From positions 515,171-579,170 of the forward strand of contig JAJEKV010000004.1 in the NCBI GenBank assembly GCA_021234155.1: a stretch of DNA of 64,000 nucleotides. Reading direction: 5' to 3'. This DNA comes from Isoetes taiwanensis. Lineage: Eukaryota; Streptophyta; Lycopodiopsida; Isoetales; Isoetaceae. The notes under the pieces were generated by a model. It saw nothing but the letters and a program-made list of their open reading frames with translations, ran no database searches and had not been told where the DNA came from. Both the position numbers and the translations under genes were made by a program. Below are positions 25,560-36,370 of the stretch, piece by piece. Each line of letters begins with the position of its first letter. Position 1 is the stretch's first letter.

Positions 25560-25870
25560 TGGTTATCTCCTCTATACCTTATAGTCTCTCATACCTTCGA
25601 TCTTTGTTGAGTTTAAGATTGTTTCTCTTCTGTCGGACGTTGATGTTTTGTGCGTAGGACCTTTCTCAAGAATGCAATGGTTCTATTCAACATGAATAGA
25701 ACCATCATTCTTCGGAAAGGGATGCCTTCTTTGGCTCAGGCATCGTTTGGATATGCTCTCTCTTTCAGTTCTCATCGGCATTCTCTTTGAGCTAGATCTT
25801 TGATTCTTGGTGTCAGCTTCCCTCCCCTCCTGCCCTTTTCCTTACGAGAATGTTTTACTAATTCATACCC
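25560..25870 (+). repeat. Unnamed dispersed repeat, copy a, with conserved hairpin
   Basis: The core 'gtcggacgttgatgttttgt' (25632-25651), then 'ggacctttc', leads into a hairpin: atggttctattc (25677-25688), loop aacat, gaatagaaccat (25694-25705), extended by aagaatg/cattctt (25668-25674 and 25706-25712). It continues with 'ttctcatcggcattc' and 'ctttgagct', both present in copy c at 39915-40200. Partial copies b and d lie at 32347-32424 and 45775-45862. The element type is unknown. Confidence 0.65.
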
Positions 25871-25973
25871 TAGTTTCTGATGGTGCTGTTGATGAAAGTC
25901 CGACACCAATATAGGGATTGTCGTATGTTTTAGTAAGTATTCGATTGGTCTCGTCTTGCGGCAGACTTTTGAT

Positions 25974-26320
25974 CGGTCATATCTCTCGCATCCGGTGTCA
26001 GATTTTCATGTGCTTGGGCTTGTTGGAAAGCTGGTTCAGAGATCTTTCCAGCAGTGTATGGTACCTGCATGCTTGGCTTTGTTTCTGTGCTCAAATTGGC
26101 ACTTTTCCAGGCTGTGTGCTAGGGTTTTACGTGGCAATCGGTGAACACCGACCGGTTTATCTCTCTCATCCGGTGTCAGATTCTTATGTGCTTGGGCTTG
26201 TTGGAAAGCTGGTTCAGAGATCTTTCCAACGGTGTATGATACATGCATGCTTGTCTTTGCTTCAGTGCTCAAATCTGCACTTTTCCGGGCTGTGTGCTAG
26301 GGGTTTTTGTGGCAGCCCGT
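25974..26320 (+). repeat. 179-bp tandem duplication
   Basis: Units start at 25974 and 26153 and share long identical runs, for example 'gtgcttgggcttgttggaaa' and 'gctggttcagagatctttcc'. The 165-codon frame at 25918-26415 is open across both units only because the duplication carries the same stop-free frame; its content is repetitive and not protein-like. Confidence 0.85.
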
Positions 26321-27159
26321 ACACACGGATATCCGAGAGTCGTAAGCCCAAGTCATACCCCAAGTCATGGCCACCACACACACGGTCCGTGTGTGGACCC
26401 ACACTTGGTTGGTGAGCTACCTCGCACCACACCAACCCATCACGGAAGGCCCAAACACACCAACCACCGGTTGACCCCACTTGTGCCGAGCCCTCCGGGA
26501 AGACCATGAAGGGGCCACCAAGGAAGAGGCCTCGCAGAGGGAGAGACGTCTTCCATGAAGAGGGAGGCCCGAGCCAAGGCCCGTCGACCCGGCAGGCGGG
26601 CCACATAGGCAATCCGCCCGGTCGAACCTTGGAGCCGATCCAAAGTGCAGGGGGTTGAGGCCACCGCACGCCGGCGTGCCTCCCCACGAGGGTGGAGAAC
26701 ATAACATCTCGATGTTGGCGCAGCTAAGTTTAAAAAACGACGCAATCACGTAATTGAGATCGCTGCATTTACGCGTGATGATAGCATCCACTTGTTGGCA
26801 CTTGACAGACAAAGAATACCGCCAGAGCTGGTGATATGGGGGCGTAGACACCGTGGTTAAGGGGCCATGGAAGCCGGGACGCAGACGAACCCCGTAGAGC
26901 AGAGACACCGTGAACCTCGCTCGATCCGTGCCGGTGGTTGAGGAGGCTAAGGCCACGTTCGGAGGAGCACAGCCGCCCCGGTCGAGGCTGCGAGGCCGCC
27001 ATCGCGGAGATAGATTCCGTGTCGCTTTGAAGCTAGCCAGTGAAATGAAGCGCCGGAGTAAGGATTTAGCACGATCGAGCTACGAGCTTCGCGTCACACC
27101 AAGAAGGCAAGGGCCTCCATGCCGAGGCACATGAGCAACTCCGCCATTGCACGCGGGAG

Positions 27160-27651
27160 ATGGCAAGACATGACAACGTCCTGCAAGAGCTGAGCTCCAG
27201 ACTCCGGAGAACAGAAACCACAGCAAAGAACACACCAACCCCGCGAACCCACCAACCTACGGGCGCCAACTTGGAACACATCTTTGCGACACATCGAGAT
27301 CCGCCCGCCCACCACCCGGCGCCCCACAACCTATGCCTCACCCACCTCAACCAACACAGTGCGCCCCCCGCGAACCTCGGGAAACAGAGACGCAGGAGCC
27401 GCAATGTGGTAGTCTTGAGGCTGACCGGAGGAGTCGGAGAACATCTCACTTCCCGACTCGGAACCTGCATCTTGGACCGGATGATGTTCCCAACACCTGT
27501 GACCATTGGAAAGGCGAGTCGTCATGGAATTCAGCACCCTGATCGCCCCCGGGTGGTCATCTTCACAGTTGAGAGCGTGCCAGAGCGGGTGGCCATCCTG
27601 CGTCAGGGCCGGAAGTTGAAGGGGACGGCTCAGACGTTGGCCCGGACTTGA
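27160..27651 (+). pseudogene. LINE ORF1-like protein fragment
   Basis: A 163-codon frame opens with a helical, charged segment (VLQELSSRLRRTE), followed by a Pro/His-rich linker. It then contains RNVVVLRLTGG and RVVIFTVESVPERVAILRQG with KLKGTA. The latter resembles the RRM-like nucleic-acid-binding core found in plant and algal LINE ORF1 proteins, where a line of 'R-x-V-I-V-x-F' precedes 'AIL-x-x-x-RKLKGT'. In another frame, 'VGPDLTPADKE' follows, the usual continuation of that domain, so a frameshift lies near 27640. It belongs to LINE-B and would coat the LINE RNA; as it stands it is broken. Confidence 0.65.
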
Positions 27652-27914
27652 CCCCGGCCGACAAAGAAGAGACTTCGGCGTGAGTGGCCAAAGTCGTGGG
27701 GGCTAGGCTTGAACATGGAGGGGGCGGGGCTGGTCCGGGGAAGGATCTTGCCGAGTCAGGCAGCCAAAGCAGGGGATCGCGGGCACTCCGGCCCCTCGAG
27801 TCCCTCCGAGGGGCCCCGCAGCCTGAGCATCCACATCTTCCGCTCCCCACAGGACCACCACTACCACCGGACCTGAAGTGGCGATGCATTCCCACTAAAT
27901 AGGGATCGTGCCTC

Positions 27915-30900
27915 GGCGTGGTATCCCGGAATTGCCGTGGCTTTCCATGGCGAAGGGGGACAGTCTCAATTAAAATTAGCCATGGACATGGACCTTATCT
28001 TCCTCATGGAAACATGGGAACATCTTTGGTCACAGCTACGATTTGCGATACCGGCTACTCAGATCCTTAATGAGTGCACCGGAAGCGAGGACCGCGGAGG
28101 AATTGCGTGTTATTACCGGGCGGCCTTGGCCCAATCGGTCTCCCCTGTGTAAAAATGATTGGGCTATGAATACACAGATGCAGTGCGAGCGGCGATGGCG
28201 GCCCTCTCTTTGTGGCGGCTTGCTACTTCCCACATCTTTGAGAGCAACTTTTTACCACACGCGGATGTGGACGGGCGGAGCCCTATGTCGATCTATATGA
28301 TGACATCTGGCCAGTCTGAACAATTGGGCAAGGTCATGTTGCTTGGAGACTTCAATCGCAGCGCCGCGAGGAAAGCGTATCCCAAAATTTGCACCTCTAG
28401 GCGAGGATGTGTTGCAAATGGACCCCGAGATGGTTTGGCCAAGGGCGTCGGATAGACGACTAGGTGACCACGGTATGGCCGCGGTACCGCCGTTCTTTGG
28501 CATATCTTTGACCCGGGTCATTTGCAATGGGTCAAGCGCGGTGGCCCCTCCGGCCGCTTCACTTGTAGACGGGGAGAACCAGCCGGGCGGCACGGTGTGG
28601 TGGATTACGTGCTAGCGGAGCGAGCAATGCCTACACTTGATCACTGCGCCAGTGCCGGGACGGTGGCCGGGGCGGAAGTAGACTCAGACCATCGACCCTG
28701 TTCTTGCAGATAGATTGGCAAGCCAACCCAGCACCCATTGCCCCAACACCCCATGTACCACGGTTGCGTCACGGACTATGATCATGCGGTGGTCTATCTT
28801 GAGGATGCTTGAGCATGAGCTGCGGGAGTGCTGCAACTCCCCACACTTCAAGCCGAGCGGCCCGGTGAACCGGCTCCTTCTCGAGGGTAGGGGCGGATGC
28901 TTTGGGAGAGACCGCTCGGCGATCCACGGGGGGCTGCAACCACCTTCCCCGCAATCAGCGGTTCGATGGCCGAATGTCCGGGAGCTGAAACGATGGCTCC
29001 GCCAAGTCTTTGGACCCACCATTCGCCCGCAAGCCGTTCGTCAATACCGCTCCTTCCTCAAGACCAAGAAAGCCGGTACCTTTGCGAACACCCCAGAATG
29101 ATGTTTAGTCTTCTAGACCGCCACCCTAGGGCCTTACGGAGAAAGGTCTTGAGTAAGCACCTGCCTGACCCACGAAATATTACCCCGAACAATGGGTGAG
29201 ATACTTGCAGCCCGGTATGATGACCCAATGGGAAGCCGGGCACCGCTACCTCATGACGCCTAGCACCGGTCATTACTGAAGGGGATGTCATAATGGGCCG
29301 CGCACCTCGCTAATCCGAAGGCAAAGCAGATTTGGATGGTATCACGGGCAGAGCTTCTCAAGTGGGTCGGGCCCCAATGGTGCGGTTCTCCTCGGCCTCT
29401 TCAACGGGGCATTGCAAGAAGGCTTCCCCATAACTGGACTACCGGTGGAGTTGTGCCCATATACAAAGCGGGGGACCCCCGCACCCGACCAACTATCGTA
29501 TTATTATGAGTCGGATTGTCTTTGCCAAGTTGCTTTTTGGGATTCTTGGCGATTGACACTTTGGGCAGAGGATGGAGAAGTCGCGGGCTCGCCTTGTGCG
29601 GACTTCCGCCCCGGCATTCTACTATTCACCATATCTTCACTCTGCTTGAACACTCATAGAGGATAGCGGAATCGGCCTTGAGAATCATCTTTTTGCTTTG
29701 TGGATTTAGCAAAGGCTTTTGACACGTGCCTCGGGGATAGATTGAGACGACTAGGGACCCCCTCGACTTGCAGGGAATGCTATATCTGAACTATCTGAGG
29801 CTTGCTCCCAGTTCGTCTCCTGCTTGTCCGGAGCCCGTTGTTAGTAGCATTGGGTGCGCCCGGGGCTGCCCTCTATCCCGATGCTCTCTTGGCTTGTACA
29901 TTGACCAGCTCGAAGAATGGCTAGGCGAGCACCTGGGGAGGCGCCGGTTGATGCACCACATAATTGGCAACTCATATATCTTGATGATGTTGGCACCGGG
30001 CATATACCCGTGAGGACATGCAACGCCACACGGATGCTTTGGACACTTTCTGCCAATTCACGACATGAGAGTTAACTTGGCCCAAGACAAAGTCTTTGCT
30101 GGTCCCACATCATCCCTAACCCACGTCTTCCCTCATTCACTTACCGAGGCGGGGTAGTGGAGGTGGCTCAGGTCTTATAAGTATTTGGGCATTGAGTTTT
30201 CTACTACCACACACCGGGATGCATCCATCCGGGTTACGGGTCCTTTGCGGTGGAAAGCCACGTATGCAATGCAAAACAACGATCACAAAGGCGAGTTGTA
30301 TGCATGGGGTCACCAGCACACTTGTTCGAGGCCTTGGTTGAACCGGTCCTCCTCTATGGGGCAGAAGTGTGGGGGGCGGTGATATCCCTCACCACTTGGA
30401 GCGATCTAGAGCGGTGTGCAGAAAGCTTTCTTGGCCCGGCACTTTGGGAGTGAAATCCGCGGTCCCATATCGGATCTTGCTCCAAGAGGCGGGCTTCCTT
30501 CCATTCTGAGAGGGCTGCGCTTTGAACGTCACATTATTTACTTCCAGGCGGTGGTGGCTATGGATGAAGCCGGCTGCCCAACCTTGCTTTGGCGGTGGCG
30601 ATGGGCCCGCGGCGACTCAAAGCCTCTTGGAAAGACAAGCAAGCCCGGTGGTTCTCGCTATGGAATGTGCAGCACACGGATGTGGACCGATGCATACACC
30701 GAAGGAACGCTGCCTTGAAGCGAAGATTGGATGCTTGCTTCATGGCCAAGCTTTGGGATGCAAAGGCCCTATCACATGTCAAGGTGGCAAATTATCGGCC
30801 GAGGTTAATCCCATGCTCACGAGGGGCCCACACCACTACTGCGCACCCATCTACCCATGAAAAAGCGCGGGGTGATTGCTTCCATTCGCCGCAGTGCACA

Positions 30901-31240
30901 CCACCTCTGCATTGAGACGGGGAGATGGATTCGGGAGCCGCGTGAGGACGAGTCCATCACTTCGCTGTCCACAGGCGCCATTGAGGATGAAAGTCCGCCC
31001 TCGAGCTGTCCGTCCGTATGAGCATATCCGGGCTCGGTATGCTTTCGGTTAGTTGTGCCCCATCGGGCCTTGCATGAGCTACATCGAGCACGGGCCTCAG
31101 GCTTGTTGGGATCGTTACCTCCGGAGGTAATGGATCACGCGGACTCGGTTATGCCCCCACGTCCGGCATTAACCTCAGTTGTACTTGTGATTATGTATAT
31201 AATCGTGCGGTATGTCGAAGATCCTTATTGCTACTAAGGT
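27915..31240 (+). pseudogene. LINE-B ORF2-like: endonuclease and reverse transcriptase
   Basis: Recognisable segments in order: NCRGFPW at about 27932 (endonuclease start); MLLGDFN near 28338; VDYVLAERAMPT and DSDHRP at about 28600-28700; QYRSFLKTKKA near 29042; the reverse transcriptase segments VPIYK (about 29455) and FVDLAKAFDT (about 29700); GLYIDQLEEWL near 29893 following 'GCPLS'; YKYLGIEFSTTT near 30180; LVEPVLLYGAEVWG near 30335; and FSLWNVQ with ACFMAKLWDAKA near 30655-30765. The order is that of an APE-type LINE without an RNase H domain. Frames change many times, so it cannot encode a working protein. No L1-specific features were noted. It matches LINE-A throughout. Confidence 0.8.
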
Positions 31241-31290
31241 TTTCCCGAAAACCCTTCTGGGGGGGGTTTTTAATCACGGTAGTAATCGCT
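31238..31290 (+). repeat. LINE 3'-UTR alternative-pairing hairpin (LINE-B copy)
   Basis: The sequence GGTTTTcccGAAAACC is followed by cttctgg and then GGGGGTTTTT. The central AAAACC can pair with the upstream GGTTTT or the downstream GGGTTTT but not both. The same two-way arrangement is present in LINE-D (plus 20436-20478) and in the fragment near 32135, and in degenerate form in LINE-A. Confidence 0.6.
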
Positions 31291-32129
31291 GCTGCTCTCT
31301 CTCTTTTGTACTTGGGTCCCATAGGCGGTTTGGTCTCCGTGGGCGATAAAATCATATTCTATTCTATTCTATTCTTATTGAGATCATTGACTTGGTTATT
31401 TTGTTGACAGTTGTTGTCATAATAGGTTTGGGTCGTGGATTGTGGACTTGATTCGTCATCTCTCATATTCTTTCTCGGTGCGGCATTGTGACCTCCGAGT
31501 AGCACCTTTGGGGGTTCTCTCTTTTTTCTCGGGGATTATCCTTGAATTTTTCCATTGGTTGTGCTTCTACTCCCTCCTTCCCTCCCTCCATCCCTCCCTC
31601 CTCCCCCCAAAAAAAAAAAAAACATAGCACTTATCACTTCTGGGTAAGCTCCAAGGGGCTCTTCTATTGGATGTGCCTATTTTTTCTTCTTGGTGTAGCT
31701 TTGTGGCTTCTAGAGTCTCCTTAACATCCAAAGCCTTTCTCTTCTTGGTGTAGCTTTGTGGCTTTCGAGCTCCTCGTTGGACGTTTTTTCCTTTTGATGT
31801 TTTAATTTCCTCAATCTTCTTTCTCATTGTGCTTACCATTGAAATTTTATTCGATCTTTCATATATCTTCCATTTGGAATTTTTTCTTCAAGTAGGCACT
31901 TTGTAAATGGTTGATTTCTTGTAACTCTAATACTTTGATGATTGTCGTGGTTGATTTTTTTCTTGCTTTGCAATTTAGAGCGATAGTGGCATATGGTTTG
32001 GGGTTGCGTGTTGTAGGGGTCGTTGGGTTTCTTCGAGTTGACACTCTTCTATGGACTATCATGGGCGTGGGCATATCTTCATCAACTTTTTCGTCGGTAA
32101 CTGCTCTTCGAGTAGGTTATTTATCCTTG

Positions 32130-32185
32130 GAGTTTTCCTCGAAAACCTGAAAGGGTGGGGCTTTTTATCCCGACAATAAGTTTCT
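32130..32185 (+). mobile_element. LINE 3'-UTR scrap
   Basis: The motif 'gttttcctcgaaaacc' followed by 'ggggctttttatcc' matches the alternative-pairing hairpin block of LINE-B and LINE-D. The downstream 'gggcgataaaa' and tail are missing, so only a short piece survives. Confidence 0.45.
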
Positions 32186-32346
32186 GACTCGGGACAGTTT
32201 TACCTTCGGCAATGTTCTTCAAGTCCTAATCACTTGTGGGATTACTTATTGCGTACTCCATTCATTTGACCTCAGCAATTGTCTAGTTCTAAGGCATTTG
32301 ATTCTAGTTTCACTCATTTGGGATTCATTATTGTGTATTTCTATGA

Positions 32347-32424
32347 GTCATTGTATTTATTGATCCAATCTCATCAATAGAACACCATTGGACGTTGATG
32401 TTTTGTGCATAGGACTTTTCCAAA
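32347..32424 (+). repeat. Unnamed dispersed repeat, copy b (partial)
   Basis: It shares 'tcattgta', 'aatagaacacca'-like sequence and 'ttggacgttgatgttttgtg' then 'cataggac' with copy d (45775-45862). The core is also in copies a and c. The hairpin part is absent. Confidence 0.6.
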
Positions 32425-32736
32425 AAATGTCTATATTATGTATCGCTTTCTTTATTGTATTAAACCATTGCTTAGTTAAATGTTAAGTCGCTAACAAATA
32501 GACCGAATGTTATAGCATTTGAAACCATAACCCTATCAGCCGGCGTTCGTTTAACGCATGTGTTTTAATTTAAAACTGAGTACTCAATTGATAGATATCT
32601 TCATACCTAAGAGGAGTTAGATATAAATAGTGAGCCCAACTCTCAAGTGAACATTCCCATTGTCATCGTTTTCGTGTTGTACTTGTCAACTTGTAAAGAC
32701 ACGTGTATTTTTGTTTTGAAGGACGACAATCTATTA

Positions 32737-33725
32737 TCAAGGAATATCAAGATACATCTGGCAAAGGTTGATCATGAATAGATGAAGAAATAACAATAGG
32801 AGCTTGAACCTAAGAAGAATGTTGAACAGATGCCTGAGATGCACGAGTACCTCGACGAATCTAGCAAAAGCCTCCTTATCAGGAAACAAACGGGCTAATT
32901 CTGGACCATTCAAAAACTTAAGATCCAACTTCTTATACCAAGGCCCGCTCTTCACAACTACACAATCTGGTAAAGGCGAGTCCACAGGCATAGAAACACA
33001 AATCCTTGGACCATTCATGATGGAGTGTGAGATATGAACCCCAAGTCTCGTTGCAATTGTAACTAGAAATTGATGAGCCATTAGATCAGGAGGAAGATTA
33101 GGAACGAGAACCAGCAAGGCATCTTTAATGCACGAAATGTATCTGGTGTAAAGCCAGGAGAGTAATACTGGTACATTATATACTCCCCACCAAGTGGATC
33201 AATCCCTCTTGATACCAAAGAGTCCACTGCATCACTACTTTCAAACATAATGAGAACAAAGTTTTTTGCCAACAACTTGATGGACTGGAAAGGAGGAAGT
33301 TGAAGGCGTCTCAAAAGCCGAGATAACCAAACACGGAACCGTGAAAAATCTAAATAGCCACCAGTAAAATACCCAAGAACTGCACAAGAAGATAAGTTCT
33401 CAGCACACTTAATATGAGCTTGATGGTCCACCTCAACCACAGGAATACCAGAAGTTTGAACCACATTCTGACAATCAGACTGATAAAATATGTCATCTGG
33501 AGGCAATTGTTGTTGAAGTTGAATCTGTCGGGCTTTTAATGTGTCCAAGATTTCCGACAACTCATCCTTACTTCCTTCAGATAATATCTGTAAAGCAGCT
33601 GCTACCCTTGCCTTTCTAGATGCATTAGATATATCCTTACAAAGCCAATCGCTAAATATTTGATATGAAACTTTTGTAACCGAATCAGCTGAAGCAGATG
33701 AGGGAAATAACACCATCTGGGGCAA
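32737..33725 (-). CDS. DUF4283-type LINE ORF1-like protein, one apparent frameshift
   Basis: On the minus strand a 214-codon frame (33725-33081) begins MPQMVLFPSSASADS. It contains a helical segment with ILDTLKARQIQLQQQL and then a DUF4283-like core: NFVLIMFESSDAVDSLVSRG, YYSPGFTPDTFRALKMPCW. A second frame (33117-32737) continues the domain: VLVPNLPPDLMAHQFLVTIA, TRLGVHISHSI, RICVSMPVDSPLP. DUF4283 proteins in plants are mostly ORF1 products of LINEs, often with a CCHC knuckle; no knuckle is seen here. Only one frame change is needed, and the first 200 codons are uninterrupted, unlike the surrounding debris. It is head-to-head with LINE-C and does not belong to it. It could be a recent LINE remnant or a retained gene. 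No intron is evident. Confidence 0.65.
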
Positions 33726-33772
33726 TAGACCGGGAAACAGCCCCCAAGATTCTAAATACGCATACGACTAGG

Positions 33773-34477
33773 ATGGGGAAGCGGAAAAGAGGTCGGAAGG
33801 GACCTAGATCAGAACATAAAGCTGACAAGGGAGAGAGTGGGGGATCAGGGAGCAAAAACGAGAGGGTACTTAAGGAAAGGACACGCGATAGAACAGCAGG
33901 GAGGCAGGGGGGTGCAGAAAGGAAGGAAGAAGTAACGATCTGGTACTGGAATTGTACGGGATATCCTTGGGATGATGGAGAACGCCTAAACGAAGCACGA
34001 GACCAGGATATCATGTGCTTGGTAGAGACATGGGAACACAGCACAAAGAGGCTACCAGATGAACCAGGCTACACATTGTTCACCTGTTGGAGGGAAAAGA
34101 ACTACAAAATAGGAAGAGGAAGCACAGGGCTAGCCTGCTACATTAGGAATAGCAGTATCAGAAAAGCATGTATTTTGGAAAATGACATTAATAAACGATA
34201 CATGCTTATAAATATTGTGTTGCTTGATTACAGAAATCTATATTTGCTAATAGTATACTATCCGCCCCAATGTGATAAACTGGAACTATTAAGCATGGGA
34301 GAGATTGTCATGAGACATAGGGATAAGGGAATGCTGATCATAGTAGGGGATATTAACGCAAGGACGGGACGGGAACAGGCACATAAAGCAGGGATAGACA
34401 ACGAGAGTGGGCAAAGGGACACAAAATGGAAGAGGGAAGAATGGCAAAATGGACACGATAGACGAAAATGGAGATGA
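33773..34477 (+). pseudogene. LINE-C endonuclease domain fragment
   Basis: An open stretch of more than 230 codons with an AP-endonuclease-like fold: N-terminal basic region, WYWNC, ETWEH (catalytic Glu), RGSTGLACYIR, LLIVYYPPQ and GDINARTG (catalytic Asp and Asn). The pattern GG/G-x-A-C-Y-I and YYPPQ recalls the endonucleases of CR1/Jockey/L2-type LINEs more than plant L1, but that is only an impression. It ends by running into a frame break before the VDYVIANE segment. Confidence 0.7.
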
Positions 34478-35224
34478 CAAATGAGAGGAGAAACACCGAT
34501 AGAGGTATGTATGTACAAACAGATACAATTATATGCAATGGCCTAAGAAGATGGGAGGATTCAGCCAACCATTCACAAACGCCCACTCTGAGCAATATAG
34601 TAGACTATGTGATAGCAAATGAGGAAGCAATAAAGGAAATCTGGAAAGATGGAATTAGGGAATGGCCACTAGGAAGGAGGGAGGGACACAGACCCATATT
34701 GCTCAAGATGAATGTGGCAAGGGGAAGAACAGATGACGAAAGCAAGGAAGAGGCAAACAGGCCAAAATAACGATTAAATTCAGAGAAAAACAGAGTGGGA
34801 ACATTCATAAAAACGGTAAAAAAGAAAAATAAAAAGCAAAGGAATGGGGAGACGGAATGAAGGACAGAGGGAATGACATGAATGACATCTTGGAGGAAGC
34901 AGCTAGAGTGGTATTCGGGAGAAGAGAAAGAGGAAGGAGGGCTATAGCATTTTCGGGTCGGTATGGTTTGACGAAGGGTGATGGAACAACGAAGGAAAAC
35001 CAAACAGTAAAAGGAACCGAGGCATACCAAGAGGAACGCAAAGAAATATGTGAAAATATTGAAAAGAAAGAAAGCTCAGACCAAGAACCATCAATGGGGA
35101 CCGGCCAAGACCCTGAAAAAGGAGACCTAAGGTATTCGAACAATATGAAAAAGGCTCAAAACAAAAGCGGGTACAACAAATAGGGGAGGAGGGAGAGGAA
35201 CGGAAATAGAAATAGACCGACAAG

Positions 35225-36370
35225 ATATCTAGAACGGGCTGTACAAAAACAGAGCCGCACCAATCATGGACCCGGAAGGTAGACACAAACCCCCTTCTCC
35301 AAGGAAGAAGTGACATGGGCACTAAACAAAATGGCAAACAATAAAGCTCCGATATATATATGGGCTAACAAATGAGATGTTGAAATGCGAGGAAACGAGA
35401 TAATAGGGATCATAACAGAAATATTCAATGAGGTAGTACATTCGGTCTTCCCGAAAAGATGGCGCTTAACAAGGTAATCCCGCCCATAAAGGAGGAAACA
35501 AAGAAGAACCGAGCAATTACAGGACTATTATGGTCGGTTCGGATTCGCGAAATGCTTCGGGAAAACGCCGGATCAAAACTGAAAACGGGGCAGAAGTATG
35601 GGAAGCTCGAGCACAAGGCCGAGGCGGGTTTTTACCGCAGAGTATTCGACTACGGACCATCCGGTGACCCTAAGGATAATGATAGAGCGCATAAGGGAGA
35701 GTAACAAGAAGATCATATGTTGCTTCGTGGACTTTAAAAAAAGCCTTCGACCGCGCTTGCCTAGGGATAAGCTTCCGCTTAGACTAATAGGACTAAGAGC
35801 ACCGTAAGGGTTAGTAGGATCAATTGCAAGGCTATACCAAAAAGGTATATGCCAAAAACAGATGGGGAAGGAGAAGCCATAGAATGCATTACACGGAGTA
35901 AAGCAAGGATGTCCACTATCACCCACAATGCTTGGGATATACATAGACGCCTACAAGAATTTGTCGGGAGAGACGGGAGACAAAGAAGCACCAATGATAG
36001 GGAAAACAAAAGTCCCAATAATGCTATATGCATGATGATTTAGGTATGATGGCGACCAAAGCCAAAGGGATGCACATGAGAATGCTAGAGATACTAGAAG
36101 AATTTTGTGAGGAGACAGGATCGACAAATCAACCCGGAAAAACAAAAATAGTGACCTTTCGTACAAAGATAAAGCACAGGCCATTTAGATACAAGGGGAA
36201 GGAACTAGAAGAAGCCACGGTTACGATATCCGGGATACGACACATGGGGGGAAATGGTCAAAAGGAGCGGATACGATTCCAAGCAAAGAATAGGCAATTA
36301 TTACATCATGATGAATTATTGCAACAACAAAGATCACCAATTGGGAGATCAAAGCATACCTATTTAGCAC
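35225..36370 (+). pseudogene. LINE-C reverse transcriptase fragment
   Basis: Fragmentary reverse transcriptase in several frames. The finger region has EEVTWALNKM. The A-motif is VDFKK (about 35728). The palm motif corresponding to Y-A-D-D-L lies at about 36022-36036 with one base disrupting the frame. It is followed by a helical MRMLEILEEFCEETG and then KTKIVTF. The sequence is plainly of LINE type (no RNase H or integrase). Confidence 0.7.

Larger units (their letters stand above)
26330..31377 (+). mobile_element. LINE-B, near full-length non-LTR retrotransposon (dead)
   Basis: A GC-rich block in AT-rich DNA, ending in 'gggcgataaaatc' and an (ATTCT)n tail (31354-31377). It has an ORF1-like region (about 27160-27760), an endonuclease domain (about 27915-28710) with a 'GDFN' catalytic-type motif and 'DSDHRP', a reverse transcriptase (about 29420-30470) and a C-terminal region to about 31100. 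The 5' end is uncertain; composition changes near 26330, right after the 179-bp duplication. LINE-A and LINE-D are 5'-truncated relatives. Many frameshifts and stops interrupt ORF2. The short GC-rich minus-strand ORFs here (for example 26417-26956) are shadows. The clade is unclear, but the sequence does not look like typical plant L1. Confidence 0.8.
31378..32736. other. T-rich intergenic with repeats, no gene
   Basis: It holds a poly-pyrimidine stretch with an A12-like run (31566-31623) and a 55-bp duplication of 'cttcttggtgtagctttgtg' (31686 and 31741). It also holds a LINE 3'-UTR scrap (about 32130-32185) and copy b of the unnamed repeat (32347-32424). No protein-coding frame is recognised. 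Confidence 0.5.

Noticed and set aside
25918-26415. 165-codon ORF with an internal repeat
   Set aside because: The frame is open because a 179-bp stop-free unit is duplicated; composition is not protein-like.
26417-26956. 179-codon minus-strand ORF
   Set aside because: GC-rich shadow frame in the 5' part of LINE-B; no domain.
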